A stretch of 64,000 nucleotides of DNA from Shinella sp032095155 (lineage in GTDB: Bacteria > Pseudomonadota > Alphaproteobacteria > Rhizobiales > Rhizobiaceae): NCBI RefSeq assembly GCF_049199905.1, contig NZ_JBLZPK010000034.1:136048-200047 (forward strand). Direction: 5' to 3'. The position numbers and the translations under genes were made by a program. Positions 1 to 9,500 of this stretch are shown piece after piece (position 1 is the first letter of the stretch; each line of letters starts with the position of its first letter). The notes below the pieces were generated by a model that was not told where the DNA came from, searched no databases, and worked only from the letters and a program-made list of their open reading frames with translations.

Positions 1-144
1 GCGGTCGTGGCCTTCCGAGTAGCCGCCGTCAGTCTTGGAGCCGACATAGATGAAGCAGATCTTGGTCTTGTCCTGGGCGCTGGCGGCCGTGGCGAAGCCG
101 AGCATGGCGGCGGAGGTTGCGAGCGCGATAATGATTTTCTTCAT
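1..144 (-). CDS. BMP family nucleoside ABC transporter substrate-binding protein (N-terminal fragment)
   Basis: Only the first 48 codons are in the window; the rest lies beyond its left edge. The fragment starts with a Sec signal peptide (MKKIIIALAT, hydrophobic core, ASAQ cleavage site near residue 24). It continues with KICFIYVGSKTDGGYSEGHD, the first strand and loop of basic membrane protein (BMP/Med) type periplasmic binding proteins, which bind nucleosides. An AGAGGA ribosome site precedes the ATG. It is the last gene of a minus-strand set with two permeases and an ATPase, so it is the binding component of that importer. Substrate class is inferred from the family. Confidence 0.85.
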   Translation of the reverse strand, partial: MKKIIIALATSAAMLGFATAASAQDKTKICFIYVGSKTDGGYSEGHDR

Positions 145-185
145 TTTATCCTCTGAGGTTGGAGTGGTTGTTTTTCTTGTTCTTC

Positions 186-1106
186 TCATCGATCCGGCAC
201 GAAGGGCTTGCCAAGGCAGGCCGGTGTGTTGATCTGCGTCATGCGCCTGTTGTGCGAGATCAGAATGAGTACGACAACAGTGGCGGCATAGGGAAGAGCC
301 GACAGGAACTGCGAGGGAATGCCGATGCCGAAGGCCTGCGCATGCAGCTGGCTGATCGACACCGCGCCGAACAGATAACCGCCGGCCAGCACCCGCCAGG
401 GGCGCCAGGAGGCGAAGACGACGAGTGCTAGCGCGATCCAGCCGCGCCCCGCCGACATGTTCTCCACCCATTGCGGCGTATAGACCAGCGAAAGCTGCGC
501 GCCGGCGAGCCCCGCACAGGCGCCGCCGAACATCACGGCGAGATAACGCGTGCGGATGACGTGGATGCCGAGTGCATGCGCCGAGCCGTGGTTATCGCCG
601 ATGGCGCGGATTTTCAGGCCGGCACGGCTCTTGAACAGGAACCAGTTGACGCCGATGACGAGCGCAATCGAGATGTAGAAGATGATGTCCTGCTTGAAGA
701 GCAGCGGCCCGATGAAGGGAATGTCCGACAGCAGCGGAATGGTGATCGGCTGCAGCTTGGCGCCGGACATGCCGATGAAGGGTTCGCCGATCTGGCCGGA
801 GACGCCGAGGCCGAGAATGGTGAGCGCCAGGCCGGTCGCCACCTGGTTGGCGACGAGCGTCAGCGTCAGGAAGCCGAACAGCAGCGAGAACAGCGCGCCG
901 CCCGCAATACCGGCGAGAATGCCGATATAGGGCGACCCCGTCACCTGCGTGGCGGCGAAGGCGATGGCGGCGCCCATCACCATCATGCCCTCGACGCCGA
1001 GGTTGAGCACACCTGTGCGCTCCGTTACCAACTCGCCGATGGAAGCGAGCACCAGCGGCGTCGCCGCGGTGATGACGGTGAGGAGGATTGCTTCGATCAT
1101 GCCCAT
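186..1106 (-). CDS. BMP-type nucleoside ABC transporter permease (second permease)
   Basis: This 306-residue, highly hydrophobic protein has the conserved segment ERTGVLNLGVEGMMVMGA (residues 29-46). That segment is typical of YufQ/NupQ-type permeases of the branched-chain amino acid/sugar/nucleoside permease family. It should form one half of the inner-membrane channel. Its ATG overlaps the stop of the preceding permease gene as TGATG, so translation is probably coupled. The binding protein gene follows 41 bases downstream. Confidence 0.9.
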   Translation of the reverse strand: MGMIEAILLTVITAATPLVLASIGELVTERTGVLNLGVEGMMVMGAAIAFAATQVTGSPYIGILAGIAGGALFSLLFGFLTLTLVANQVATGLALTILGLGVSGQIGEPFIGMSGAKLQPITIPLLSDIPFIGPLLFKQDIIFYISIALVIGVNWFLFKSRAGLKIRAIGDNHGSAHALGIHVIRTRYLAVMFGGACAGLAGAQLSLVYTPQWVENMSAGRGWIALALVVFASWRPWRVLAGGYLFGAVSISQLHAQAFGIGIPSQFLSALPYAATVVVLILISHNRRMTQINTPACLGKPFVPDR

Positions 1107-2200
1107 CAGTGCGCTCCCCCCTCATTGGATTGGCCGAGGCGGGAGAAGACCAGCCGGATCTTGTATTGGATGAGCGTGTCGCAGGAGAGCACGAAGAACA
1201 GCAGCAGCCCCTGGAAGACGCGCGTTACCTTGTCGGAAACGCTGAGCGTCAGCTGCACGGCCTCGCCGCCGACATAGGTGAGTGCGAGAAACAGGCCGGC
1301 AGCGATGACGCCGAGCGGGTTGAGGCGGCCGAGGAAGGCGACGATGATGGCGGTGAAGCCGTAGCCGGGTGAAATGATCGGCTGCAGCTTGCCGATAGTG
1401 CCGCTCACCTCGGAAATCCCGGCAAGGCCGGCAAGCGCGCCCGAAAGCAGCATCGAGAACCAGATCATGCGCTTCGACGAGAAGCCGGCAAAGCGCCCTG
1501 CCCGCTCCGACTGACCGAGCACGGTGATCTCGAAGCCCTTCAGCGTGTAGCGCAGCATCAGCCACAGGCCGACGGCGGCGATGATGGCAAGCGCGAAGCC
1601 GAGATTGGCGCGGCCCGAAGAGACCAGTTCCGGCAGGATCGCTTCCGGCGCGAAATCGCGGGTGACCGGGAAGTTATAGGCATCCGGGCTGCGCCAGGGG
1701 CCGCGCACCAGCCAGTCGAGGAAGAGCTGGGCGATATAGACCAGCATCAGGCTCGTCAGGATTTCGTTTGTGTTCATATGCGCCTTGAGGAAGGCGGGAA
1801 CGGCCGCATAAAGCGCGCCGCCGATCATGCCGAAGATCAGCATCAGCGGCAGGACGAGCGAGGAATGCCACTCATGGAAGAGGACGGGCACGATGGAGCC
1901 GGCGATCGCACCCGCTATGAACTGTCCCTCGGCGCCGATATTCCAGTTGTTCGAGCGGTAGCACACCGAAAGGCCGGCGCCGATCAGGATCAGCGGCGCG
2001 GCCTTGATGGCGATCTCGTGCAGCGACCAGACGTCGAGCAGCGGCTCGATGAAGAAGCTGTAGAGCGCCGAGCCGGGATCCTTGCCGAGCAGCGCGAACA
2101 TGATGCCGCCGGCGACGACCGTCAGCGCGAGCGCGAGGAACGGCGACAGGATGGAATAGAGCGTCGATGGATTGGCGCGCTTTTCGAGTTCAATGCGCAT
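1106..2200 (-). CDS. BMP-type nucleoside ABC transporter permease (first permease)
   Basis: The protein has 364 residues, with an N-terminal transmembrane segment followed by the conserved permease block centred on NNWNIGAEGQ (residues 84-93). This matches YufP/NupP-type nucleoside permeases, the longer of the two channel subunits. The gene overlaps the ATPase gene upstream by 11 bases and the second permease downstream by one base, indicating one transcript and a heterodimeric channel. Confidence 0.9.
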   Translation of the reverse strand: MRIELEKRANPSTLYSILSPFLALALTVVAGGIMFALLGKDPGSALYSFFIEPLLDVWSLHEIAIKAAPLILIGAGLSVCYRSNNWNIGAEGQFIAGAIAGSIVPVLFHEWHSSLVLPLMLIFGMIGGALYAAVPAFLKAHMNTNEILTSLMLVYIAQLFLDWLVRGPWRSPDAYNFPVTRDFAPEAILPELVSSGRANLGFALAIIAAVGLWLMLRYTLKGFEITVLGQSERAGRFAGFSSKRMIWFSMLLSGALAGLAGISEVSGTIGKLQPIISPGYGFTAIIVAFLGRLNPLGVIAAGLFLALTYVGGEAVQLTLSVSDKVTRVFQGLLLFFVLSCDTLIQYKIRLVFSRLGQSNEGGAH

Positions 2201-3761
2201 GGTCCACCTCGCCTTCGGTCTTTGCGTACATGCCGCCCATCAGAAGGCCGATCTTCTCGCGCGTCAGATCATGCGCCGGATAGGCATCCGAAAGCCGCCC
2301 CTCGCTGATAACGGCGATTTCCGTGGCGACCTCGAAGATTTCATCGAGATCCTGGCTGATGACCAGAACCGCCGAGCCGGCTTTCGCGAGATCGACGAGC
2401 GCCTGACGGATGCGGCTTGCGGCCCCCGCATCGACACCCCAGGTCGGCTGGTTGACGATCAGCACGGCCGGCTGGCGGTCGAGTTCGCGACCGACGATAT
2501 ACTTTTGCAGATTGCCGCCGGAGAGCGAGCCGGCCGCCGGGTTTTCACCGCTCTTGCGCACGTCCATCGTCTCGGAAATGCGCTTCGAAGCGATGCGGAC
2601 GACCGCCTGCCGGATGATGCCAAGCAGGCCGCCGGCAAGGAAGGTCTTGCGGTCGGACTGGCTGCGCGCCAGCACGAGATTGTCGGAGAGCGGCAGCGTC
2701 GTCACGGCGGCATGGCCATGGCGCTCTTCCGGCACGAAGCCGGCGCCCATCAGGCGGCGCGCGGTGATGCCGAGATTGCCGGCCGCCTTGCCACGGATGG
2801 AAACCGCCGCCGGGTCCGCGACCGGATATTCCCCGGACAATGCATCGAAAAGCTCGCCCTGGCCATTGCCAGCCACGCCCGCAATCGCCAGTATCTCGCC
2901 GCTGCGCACCTTGAGACACACATTCTTCAGTGCGACGGCAAAGGGCGTGCGCGACGGCACGGTCAGGTGCCGGGCTTCGAGCAGCACATCGCCCTTGGTG
3001 TTGGTGCCGGTCGCACTCACCGAGGCGACGTCGCTGCCGACCATCATGCGCGCCAATGAGGCCGGCGTTTCCTGCCGCGGATCGCAGGCGCCCGTGACCT
3101 TGCCATGCCGTAGAACGGTGGCGCGGTCGCAGATGCGCTGCACTTCCTCCAGCCGGTGACTGATATAGAGCACCGAACGGCCCTCGGCCTTCAGTTTTGC
3201 GAGCGTCTCGAACAGCCGGTCGGCCTCCTGCGGCGTCAGCACCGAGGTCGGCTCGTCGAGGATGATGAGTTCCGGGTTCTGCAACAGCGCGCGGACGATC
3301 TCGATGCGCTGGCGCTCGCCGACCGAGAGATCGGCGACATGGGCATGCGGATCGAGCGGCAGGCCGTAGAGATGGGAAAGCCGGGAGGCCTCTTCTGCAA
3401 CCTTGGAAAGCGAGATGCCGGGGCTGAGCGACAGCGCGATGTTTTCCGCCACCGTCAGCGCCTCGAACAGCGAAAAGTGCTGGAAGACCATGCCGATGCC
3501 GATGCGACGCGCGGCACCGGGGCTTGCTATTCTGACCGGTTCGCCTTTCCAGAGAATCTGGCCGCTGCTTGGCGCGAGAACACCGAAGAGCATCTTGACG
3601 AGTGTGGATTTGCCGGCGCCATTTTCACCCAGCAGGGCGTGGATTTCACCGGATTTGATGTCGAGATCGATGCCGTTGCATGCGGCGAAAGACCCGAACA
3701 GTTTTGTCAGGCTGCGGACAGCCAGCAACGGGCTGCCCTCGGATGCTCCAACGGCTGACAC
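2190..3761 (-). CDS. BMP-type nucleoside ABC transporter, double ATPase
   Basis: This 523-residue protein holds two ABC ATPase domains in tandem. The first has a full Walker A (GENGAGKST, residues 45-53), an LSVGERQ signature and Walker B LIILDEPTS. The second has a degenerate Walker A (AGVAGNGQGE, without the usual GKS/T) but a good LSGGNLQK signature. That asymmetry is normal for RbsA/NupO-type ATPases. It energises uptake through the two permeases encoded just downstream. The quinone oxidoreductase gene ends 51 bases upstream. Confidence 0.92.
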   Translation of the reverse strand: MSAVGASEGSPLLAVRSLTKLFGSFAACNGIDLDIKSGEIHALLGENGAGKSTLVKMLFGVLAPSSGQILWKGEPVRIASPGAARRIGIGMVFQHFSLFEALTVAENIALSLSPGISLSKVAEEASRLSHLYGLPLDPHAHVADLSVGERQRIEIVRALLQNPELIILDEPTSVLTPQEADRLFETLAKLKAEGRSVLYISHRLEEVQRICDRATVLRHGKVTGACDPRQETPASLARMMVGSDVASVSATGTNTKGDVLLEARHLTVPSRTPFAVALKNVCLKVRSGEILAIAGVAGNGQGELFDALSGEYPVADPAAVSIRGKAAGNLGITARRLMGAGFVPEERHGHAAVTTLPLSDNLVLARSQSDRKTFLAGGLLGIIRQAVVRIASKRISETMDVRKSGENPAAGSLSGGNLQKYIVGRELDRQPAVLIVNQPTWGVDAGAASRIRQALVDLAKAGSAVLVISQDLDEIFEVATEIAVISEGRLSDAYPAHDLTREKIGLLMGGMYAKTEGEVDHAH

Positions 3762-3812
3762 GCTTCCCCTCTTTCCTGCGATCTCGATCCCCTGCGCCCG
3801 TTCGGGTCGTTG

Positions 3813-4784
3813 TCAGGGAATGAGCAATGTCGTTCCACTTGTTTTTCTTGCTTCCAGATCCGTGTGCGCCTGCCCAGCGTCCGCCAACGAATAAGTCTGA
3901 TTTATATTGATACGCACTTTGTTGCTCTGCACAACATCAAAGAGCGAGTTTGCACATGCATCCAGCGCGGCACGCGTGGCGATATAGGCGAAGAGTGTCG
4001 GACGAGTGGCATAGAGCGAACCCTTCTGCGCGAGCAGGCCCATGTGGAACGCATCGACCGGGCCGGAGGAATTGCCAAAGCTGACGAACAGGCCGCGGGG
4101 TTTCAGGCAATCCAGCGACTGCGGGAACGTATCCTTGCCGACGGAGTCGTAGACGACATCGACCCCCGCCCCGTTGGTCAGTTCACGCACCCGCGCGACG
4201 AAATCGTCCTTTCCGTAGTCGATGACATGATCATAGCCATGCGCCAGCGCAAGATCGATCTTCGCCTGCGAGCCTGCCGTGCCGATGACCGTGGCGCCCA
4301 GCGCCTTCGCCCACTGGCCGGCGATGAGGCCGACGCCGCCGGCCGCAGCATGGAACAGGATCACGCTGCCCGGCTTCACCGTATAAGTCTGGAGCAGCAG
4401 ATATTGCGCCGTCATGCCCTTCAGCATCATCGCCGCCGCCGTTTCCAGCGAGATGCCGTCCGGCACCTTCACCAGATGTTTCGTCGCGACATTGCGCTCG
4501 GCCGCATAGGCGCCGTCCGCTGAGGCATAGGCGACGCGGTCGCCGACGGAAAAATCCGTGACACCCTCGCCGAGCACGGTGATCGTCCCCGCACCTTCCT
4601 TGCCGGGAATGAACGGCGGCTCGGCCTTGTAAAGGCCGGTGCGGAAATAGACGTCGATGAAGTTGAGGCCGATGGCCGCCTGTTTGATCTGCACCTCGCC
4701 CGGACCGGGCGCGCCGAGCGCGACATCCTCGAGCTTCAGCACTTCAGGTCCGCCGAGACTGCGGATGACGATCGCCTTGGTCAT
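3813..4784 (-). CDS. NADPH:quinone oxidoreductase (zeta-crystallin type MDR)
   Basis: This 323-residue medium-chain dehydrogenase/reductase has an N-terminal GroES-like fold (IGLNFIDVYFRTGLY) and a Rossmann nucleotide site (AAAGGVGLIAGQWAKALG). No structural zinc-cysteine cluster is visible, as expected for the quinone oxidoreductase branch. It probably reduces quinones with NADPH in the cytoplasm. It sits 21 bases downstream of pcs and 51 bases upstream of the nucleoside importer, so it may be cotranscribed, though a functional link is not evident. Confidence 0.88.
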   Translation of the reverse strand: MTKAIVIRSLGGPEVLKLEDVALGAPGPGEVQIKQAAIGLNFIDVYFRTGLYKAEPPFIPGKEGAGTITVLGEGVTDFSVGDRVAYASADGAYAAERNVATKHLVKVPDGISLETAAAMMLKGMTAQYLLLQTYTVKPGSVILFHAAAGGVGLIAGQWAKALGATVIGTAGSQAKIDLALAHGYDHVIDYGKDDFVARVRELTNGAGVDVVYDSVGKDTFPQSLDCLKPRGLFVSFGNSSGPVDAFHMGLLAQKGSLYATRPTLFAYIATRAALDACANSLFDVVQSNKVRININQTYSLADAGQAHTDLEARKTSGTTLLIP

Positions 4785-4805
4785 GTCGGTTCTCCCGAGA
4801 CTGTG

Positions 4806-5528
4806 TTACCGCCCGAGCCTTGGAAAGGCCTGCAGCACGGCACCGATGCAATAGAGATAGAGCCCAGTCGCCACCACGCCCCACACCACCCAGTCCGGCG
4901 AATCGAAATGCCAGAGAAGCGCGCAGCCGCTGAGGATTGCCCAGAGCAGAAAGACCAGCAAATTGAGCGGCCGCAACCGCTGCACGCGCACCGGATGCAG
5001 GAAATTGATCGGCATGAAGGTTAGGAAGACCGAGACGAAAACGATGATCGATGCCGTCAGCTCGCTCGCCTTGATGACGAAGAGCGTGAACACCACCATG
5101 TTCCAGACGACGGGAAAGCCGGAGAAGAAATACTCATCCGTTTTCATTCCCATATCGGCATAGTAGATGGCGCTCGACACCACGATGGCGCCGGCGGCGA
5201 CAAACGACCAGGGTTCGCCGATCATGCCGCTCTGATAGAGCGCAAAGGCCGGCAGAAGCACATAGGTGACATAGTCGATGACGTTATCCAGCGTGTCGCC
5301 GGACCAGTTCGGCAGCACTTCCTTGACACGCACTTTTCGCGCGATCGGGCCATCGATGCCATCGACAGCCAGGGCAAGCCCTAGCCACCAGAACATATCG
5401 ACGAAGCGATGTTCGGCCGCGGCCACGACGCCGAGGAATGCGAGGAACGAGCCGGAAGCCGTCAGAATATGAACGGAAAAGGCGCGGATTTCCGCGTAGG
5501 GCACACGCTTGTAGTTGAAGAACTTCAT
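4806..5528 (-). CDS. pcs: Phosphatidylcholine synthase
   Basis: Pcs condenses choline with CDP-diacylglycerol to make phosphatidylcholine in the inner membrane. The 240-residue product beginning MKFFNYKRVPYAEIRAFSVH matches my memory of Sinorhizobium Pcs in length and N-terminus. The CDP-alcohol phosphotransferase motif is present as DGPIAR, then G, D and D (DGPIAR...WSGDTLDNVID), with a wider spacing between AR and G than in most family members, and several membrane helices follow. The frame stays open upstream to 6017, but that extension is antisense to ubiH and lacks family similarity, so the ATG at 5528 was chosen. Confidence 0.93.
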   Translation of the reverse strand: MKFFNYKRVPYAEIRAFSVHILTASGSFLAFLGVVAAAEHRFVDMFWWLGLALAVDGIDGPIARKVRVKEVLPNWSGDTLDNVIDYVTYVLLPAFALYQSGMIGEPWSFVAAGAIVVSSAIYYADMGMKTDEYFFSGFPVVWNMVVFTLFVIKASELTASIIVFVSVFLTFMPINFLHPVRVQRLRPLNLLVFLLWAILSGCALLWHFDSPDWVVWGVVATGLYLYCIGAVLQAFPRLGR

Positions 5529-5781
5529 TACCGTTCGCTGTCCATCCCTTGTGGGCTTTGATTGGGGTCTCTGATCTCGGCCGCGATCCGCCAAACACGC
5601 CCTCTTGACGGTAATATGCATTGATTGCCCGGTACCGCCAGCAAAAATCGGTTGCCCATCAAGCGCTTCGGCGGCCTGCGCGGATTCATCCCATGGAAAT
5701 TGCCCCTTTGCCGGCCTAGTTTCAGTGGAGTAGAAGCGCTTGCAAATCTGTGGGTAACGCGTGCCCTTTCGGAGGTCGGCC

Positions 5782-6990
5782 ATGAAGGAATTCGATATTG
5801 CGATCGTCGGTGCCGGTCTCGCCGGCAGCCTCGCGGCTCTGGCGTTTGCCGATTCGGGCCGCAGCGTCGCGCTGATCGCCCCGCCCGCCCGCACCGGCGA
5901 CGGCCGCACAACGGCGCTGATGGACCAGTCCATCGCCTTCCTGAAGGTGCTCGGCCTGTGGGACGATATCGCACCGCATGCGGCAGCCCTCGAAACCATG
6001 CAAATCCTCGACGGCACGGTGCGGCTTCTGCGGGCGCCGCCGGTTGCGTTCCGCTCCGGCGAGGTCGGCCTTGCCGCCTTCGGTTACAACATTCCGAATG
6101 CCCCCTTCATCGATGTGCTGGACGCCCGCATCGCGGCCGACGGCAATATCCTGCGCTTGCCGAATGGCGTAACCGCCGCCACCGCCTTTGAAAACGGCGT
6201 GGAACTGGCGCTCGACGACGGTGAACGCGTGCTGGCCCGTCTCGTTGTCGGCGCCGATGGCCGAAAGTCGAAGATCCGTGAGAGCGCCGGCATCGGCATT
6301 CGTAGCTGGTCCTATCCGCAGGCCGCCCTCGTGCTCAATTTTTCGCATGATCGCCCGCACGGCAACGTCTCCACCGAATTCCACACGGAAAGCGGCCCCT
6401 TCACGCAGGTACCCCTGCCCGGCCGCCGCTCCAGCCTCGTCTGGGTGCTGCCGCGGAAGGAAGCCGCAAAGCTTCGCGATCTCCCGGATGCCGCACTCAG
6501 CCAGGCCGTCGAAACGCGCATGCAGTCCATGCTCGGAAAGGTCACCGTCGAAGGTGGCGCGCAGAGCTTCCCGCTTTCGGGCATGACGGCGGATCGCTTC
6601 GGCAAGGGCCGCATCGCGCTCATCGGCGAGGCCGCACATGCCTTCCCGCCGATCGGCGCCCAGGGCCTCAATCTCAGCCTGCGCGATATCATGGCCCTGA
6701 AGGAACTGCTGCAGATGACGGAGCCGGCCGCCTATGACGGCATCGGCGAGCGTTTCGACCGCAAGCGCCAGGCGGATGTCCGCTCGCGCACCGTGAGCGT
6801 CGACCTGCTCAACCGGTCGCTGCTGTCGGATTTCCTGCCCATGCAGTTCCTGCGCTCGGCTGGCCTGCATCTCCTTTCGGCGCTCGGCCCGCTGCGCAGC
6901 ATCGTCATGCGCGAGGGAATCGAGCCGGGCGGCTCGCTCAAGGCGTTTCGCGACACATTACGGGAACGGGTCACCCGCAAGCAGGCCTGA
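5782..6990 (+). CDS. UbiH/UbiF-type FAD-dependent hydroxylase
   Basis: This is a flavoprotein monooxygenase of the ubiquinone biosynthesis (UbiH/COQ6) family, 402 residues long. It shows an N-terminal FAD Rossmann motif (GAGLAG, residues 10-15), the internal DG motif (GADGRKSK) and the C-terminal flavin motif in the form IGEAAHAFPPIGAQG. The usual GDAAH is GEAAH here. A GTG at 5761 is in frame, but the ATG at 5782 has a GGAGG site seven bases upstream and gives the conserved N-terminus, so it was chosen. It is divergent from pcs across about 250 bases and overlaps the AEC gene tail-to-tail by 33 bases. Which ring position it hydroxylates cannot be told. Confidence 0.9.
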   Translation: MKEFDIAIVGAGLAGSLAALAFADSGRSVALIAPPARTGDGRTTALMDQSIAFLKVLGLWDDIAPHAAALETMQILDGTVRLLRAPPVAFRSGEVGLAAFGYNIPNAPFIDVLDARIAADGNILRLPNGVTAATAFENGVELALDDGERVLARLVVGADGRKSKIRESAGIGIRSWSYPQAALVLNFSHDRPHGNVSTEFHTESGPFTQVPLPGRRSSLVWVLPRKEAAKLRDLPDAALSQAVETRMQSMLGKVTVEGGAQSFPLSGMTADRFGKGRIALIGEAAHAFPPIGAQGLNLSLRDIMALKELLQMTEPAAYDGIGERFDRKRQADVRSRTVSVDLLNRSLLSDFLPMQFLRSAGLHLLSALGPLRSIVMREGIEPGGSLKAFRDTLRERVTRKQA

Positions 6991-7920
6991 CTTGATGAGA
7001 TAAAGCAGGATCGTCACCGTCGCGACGGACAGGACCGTCGTGATGAGGATGGTCGCGGACGCCCGCTCCTGCCAGACGCCATATTGCTGGCCGATGACGA
7101 AGACATTGGTCGCCGTCGGCAGGGCGGCGAGCAGCACGGCGGTAAAGACCCAGACCGGATCGAAATTACCGGCAAGCCCCAGCACCATATACATCGTGAC
7201 CGGCAGCAAGAGCAGCTTTGCCGGTACGATATAGCCGATCTCGACCGGCACCCGTTTCAACGGACGCAGCGCCAGCGTCACCCCCATGGCAAACAGCGCG
7301 CAAGGAGCCGCCGCCTGCGCCAGATAATCGATCAACCGCTGCAAAGGCACCGGCGCCTCGAAGCCGGTGAAAGCCGCAATAAAGCCCGCCGCCGTCGCGA
7401 TGATGAAGGGATGCGTGACGATCTTCTTCACAATGCCTGCGACGATCCGAAACGGCGCCTGCTTCTCCCCGCCGCCCAGTGCCATCAGCGCGGGTGCGAC
7501 CATGAAATGCAGCATGTTCTCGAAGCAGAAGACCAGCGCCACCGGCACCGCCGCCGGCTCGCCGAAGGCAAGCAGCGCCAGCCCAGGCCCCATATAACCG
7601 ATATTGCCATAGGCCGCCGCCAGCCCCTGGATCGTCGCTTCGCCCACCGTCGCCCGGCGCAAAAACAGTCCGACCGCGAAGATCAGCGCGAAGACCAGAT
7701 AGGTCGCACTGATATTGGCGACGATGAAATCGACGCGCGTCAATTGCTCGATCGGCGTCTTTGCCACCAGCTTGTAGAACAGCGCCGGCAGCGCGATGTA
7801 GATGATGAACGTGTTGAGCCAGCCGAGCGACTCGACCGGCTGCCGGGTGATCTTCGCGACCACATAGCCCAAGAGGATCATGCCAAAGAACGGCAGGACC
7901 AAACCGATGATGTCAGCCAT
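6958..7920 (-). CDS. AEC family transporter (auxin efflux carrier-like)
   Basis: The 320-residue product is a polytopic membrane protein with about ten hydrophobic segments. Its N-terminal half contains the pattern YIALPALFYKLVA and its C-terminal half ALPTATNVFVIGQQYGV, both typical of the AEC family of bacterial carriers. Family members export or exchange small organic acids; the substrate here is unknown. It lies 45 bases downstream of ccdA on the same strand, and its 3' end overlaps the end of the convergent ubiH-type gene. Confidence 0.88.
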   Translation of the reverse strand: MADIIGLVLPFFGMILLGYVVAKITRQPVESLGWLNTFIIYIALPALFYKLVAKTPIEQLTRVDFIVANISATYLVFALIFAVGLFLRRATVGEATIQGLAAAYGNIGYMGPGLALLAFGEPAAVPVALVFCFENMLHFMVAPALMALGGGEKQAPFRIVAGIVKKIVTHPFIIATAAGFIAAFTGFEAPVPLQRLIDYLAQAAAPCALFAMGVTLALRPLKRVPVEIGYIVPAKLLLLPVTMYMVLGLAGNFDPVWVFTAVLLAALPTATNVFVIGQQYGVWQERASATILITTVLSVATVTILLYLIKSGLLAGDPFP

Positions 7921-7965
7921 GGGCCGAAGCCTGCTCCCGCTGCTTTCAGAAGACCGTATCCCGGA

Positions 7966-8715
7966 CTAGCCGATTTGCGAGAGAATGGGAAATGTTTGCT
8001 GGAACCAGATGGCGACGGCGCTGATATAGCCGAAGATGAAGGCGAGGCCAGTGAGGACCAGCAGCACGCCCATGATCTTCTCCACCGTACCGAGATGGCG
8101 GCGGAAACGGACGAGAAAACGCATGAAGGCGCCGGAAAACCCGGCCGCGATCCAGAATGGAATGGCTAGCCCGAGCGAATAGACGGCAAGCAGCACAGCC
8201 CCGTCGCCAACGGTCTCGCGCGCGGCGGCAATGCCGAGAATGGCCCCAAGCACCGGCCCAATGCACGGCGTCCAGCCGAAGGCGAAGGCTAGCCCCATGA
8301 TGTAGGCGCCCGACGCCGTAGCCGGCTTGCCGCCGCCCTGGAACCGCGCCTCGCGGGCAAAGAGCCCGATGCGCAGAAGCCCGAGAAAATGCAGGCCCAT
8401 CAGGATGATGACGACGCCGCCGATCTGCGCGAGCAGGTCGAGATGGCGCCTGAGCACCATGCCGATGGTCGAAGCCCCTGCCCCAAGCGAGACGAAAACG
8501 GTGGCAAAGCCCAGCGTGAAGAAAAACGCCGCCAGCAACACCGCGCCCCGCGTATCGCGCCGCACCGCAGCCGCCTCCCCGCCCCGAAACTGATCCACGG
8601 AAATGCCCGCCATATAACACAGATAAGGCGGCACAAGCGGCAGCACGCAGGGCGATAGAAACGACAGCGCTCCGGCCAGAAGCGCGCTCCAGAGGGAAAT
8701 ATCGGCAATCGACAA
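7966..8715 (-). CDS. ccdA: Cytochrome c biogenesis protein CcdA
   Basis: CcdA passes electrons from cytoplasmic thioredoxin across the membrane for apocytochrome c maturation. The protein has about six membrane helices and the paired conserved blocks SPCVLPLVPPYLCYMAG (Cys23, Cys33) and GWTPCIGPVLGAILG. Two starts are possible. The ATG at 8733 lacks a good ribosome site. A TTG at 8715 is preceded by GGAG seven bases upstream and yields MSIADISLWSALLAGALSFL, the conserved N-terminus, so it is preferred (249 residues). The multiheme cytochrome gene ending at 13619 could be a client, but ccdA is probably a general gene. Confidence 0.88.
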   Translation of the reverse strand: MSIADISLWSALLAGALSFLSPCVLPLVPPYLCYMAGISVDQFRGGEAAAVRRDTRGAVLLAAFFFTLGFATVFVSLGAGASTIGMVLRRHLDLLAQIGGVVIILMGLHFLGLLRIGLFAREARFQGGGKPATASGAYIMGLAFAFGWTPCIGPVLGAILGIAAARETVGDGAVLLAVYSLGLAIPFWIAAGFSGAFMRFLVRFRRHLGTVEKIMGVLLVLTGLAFIFGYISAVAIWFQQTFPILSQIG

Positions 8716-8946
8716 GAGGCTGCTCCGAGACATCAGGCGGATTGGACACAAGGCGAAAATCCCGCCCGCCCTCACCGCCGCGAGTGCCCCCTGATAGCCG
8801 CCGAGACCCCCTCCTGCCAATCACCTTTTGGAGAACGCGGCGAAATGCAGCAAAACCTGTTTTCCGCCGCATTTTCCGGGTTGACCCGGCAAACCCTCCT
8901 GCCTATGTTCCGCGCACTTCTGCGGGGCACCATTTGCAGCCCTTGG

Positions 8947-9022
8947 GAGCGCGTAGCTCAGCCGGTAGAGCAACTGACTTTTAATCAGTAGGTCCAGGGT
9001 TCGAATCCCTGCGCGCTCACCA
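8947..9022 (+). tRNA. tRNA-Lys(UUU)
   Basis: A complete cloverleaf can be drawn. The acceptor stem GAGCGCG pairs with CGCGCTC, there is a D-arm GCTC/GAGC, and the anticodon stem ACTGA/TCAGT encloses the loop CTTTTAA. The anticodon TTT is at 8980-8982. The T-arm CAGGG/CCCTG carries TTCGAAT. The CCA end is encoded. It lies at the left edge of the accessory-looking stretch that follows. Confidence 0.97.
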
Positions 9023-9242
9023 CCACTCGTCAGAAACAAGATACTCTGTAGCAGCTTCCCATACTCGGCCCAGTTTTCGACGGCGCTAGGCTTTTCTCGT
9101 CGTCGATGCCCTTCTTCGGCTGTATCGAGCTAGATGAGTTTAAGATCGGACACCGCATTTCCTCAACAAAATTGCCTTGCATCCGACCGGGGAACCAACG
9201 GGTCTTCTCGCCGTTTCCGCTGAGTCGATGGAGGACAAAATC

Positions 9243-9431
9243 ATGACCATTGAAAACGCACCCACGGAAACCGGCAAGCAAGGCGGCCGGGGATTGCACA
9301 AGGCCGCGCGGGCGGAAGAGCGCAAGATCGAAGACGAAAAAGGATCGGAGCTGGCCAAGGGCGCCGATCGTTTCGAGGAGCGATCAAAGAGCTCCGACGG
9401 CAAGAGCGCAGGCGAGAAGCAGCGCTCTTGA
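9243..9431 (+). CDS. Small, highly charged hypothetical protein
   Basis: This 62-residue protein begins MTIENAPTETGKQGGRG and is almost entirely polar (rich in Lys, Glu, Gly, Ser), with no membrane segment. It is probably largely unstructured or a single helix. The ATG at 9243 has GGAGG eight bases upstream, the main argument that it is a real gene; an in-frame ATG at 9228 lies upstream of that site. I do not recognise a family. It ends in a hairpin shared with the convergent caspase gene. Confidence 0.6.
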   Translation: MTIENAPTETGKQGGRGLHKAARAEERKIEDEKGSELAKGADRFEERSKSSDGKSAGEKQRS

Positions 9432-9446
9432 ATCATTGCGATGAAA

Positions 9447-9475
9447 GCGTTCGCGGATGTAACACCCGCGAACGC
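9447..9475. terminator. Hairpin between convergent small gene and caspase gene
   Basis: A perfect 10-base-pair inverted repeat (GCGTTCGCGG / CCGCGAACGC, loop of nine) lies between the stop of the small gene and the stop of the caspase gene. There is no real U-tract on the plus strand and only TTTCAT on the minus strand. It may act as a weak bidirectional terminator or protect 3' ends. Confidence 0.5.
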
Positions 9476-9500
9476 CTGAAATGGCAATGGCAATAGCTAC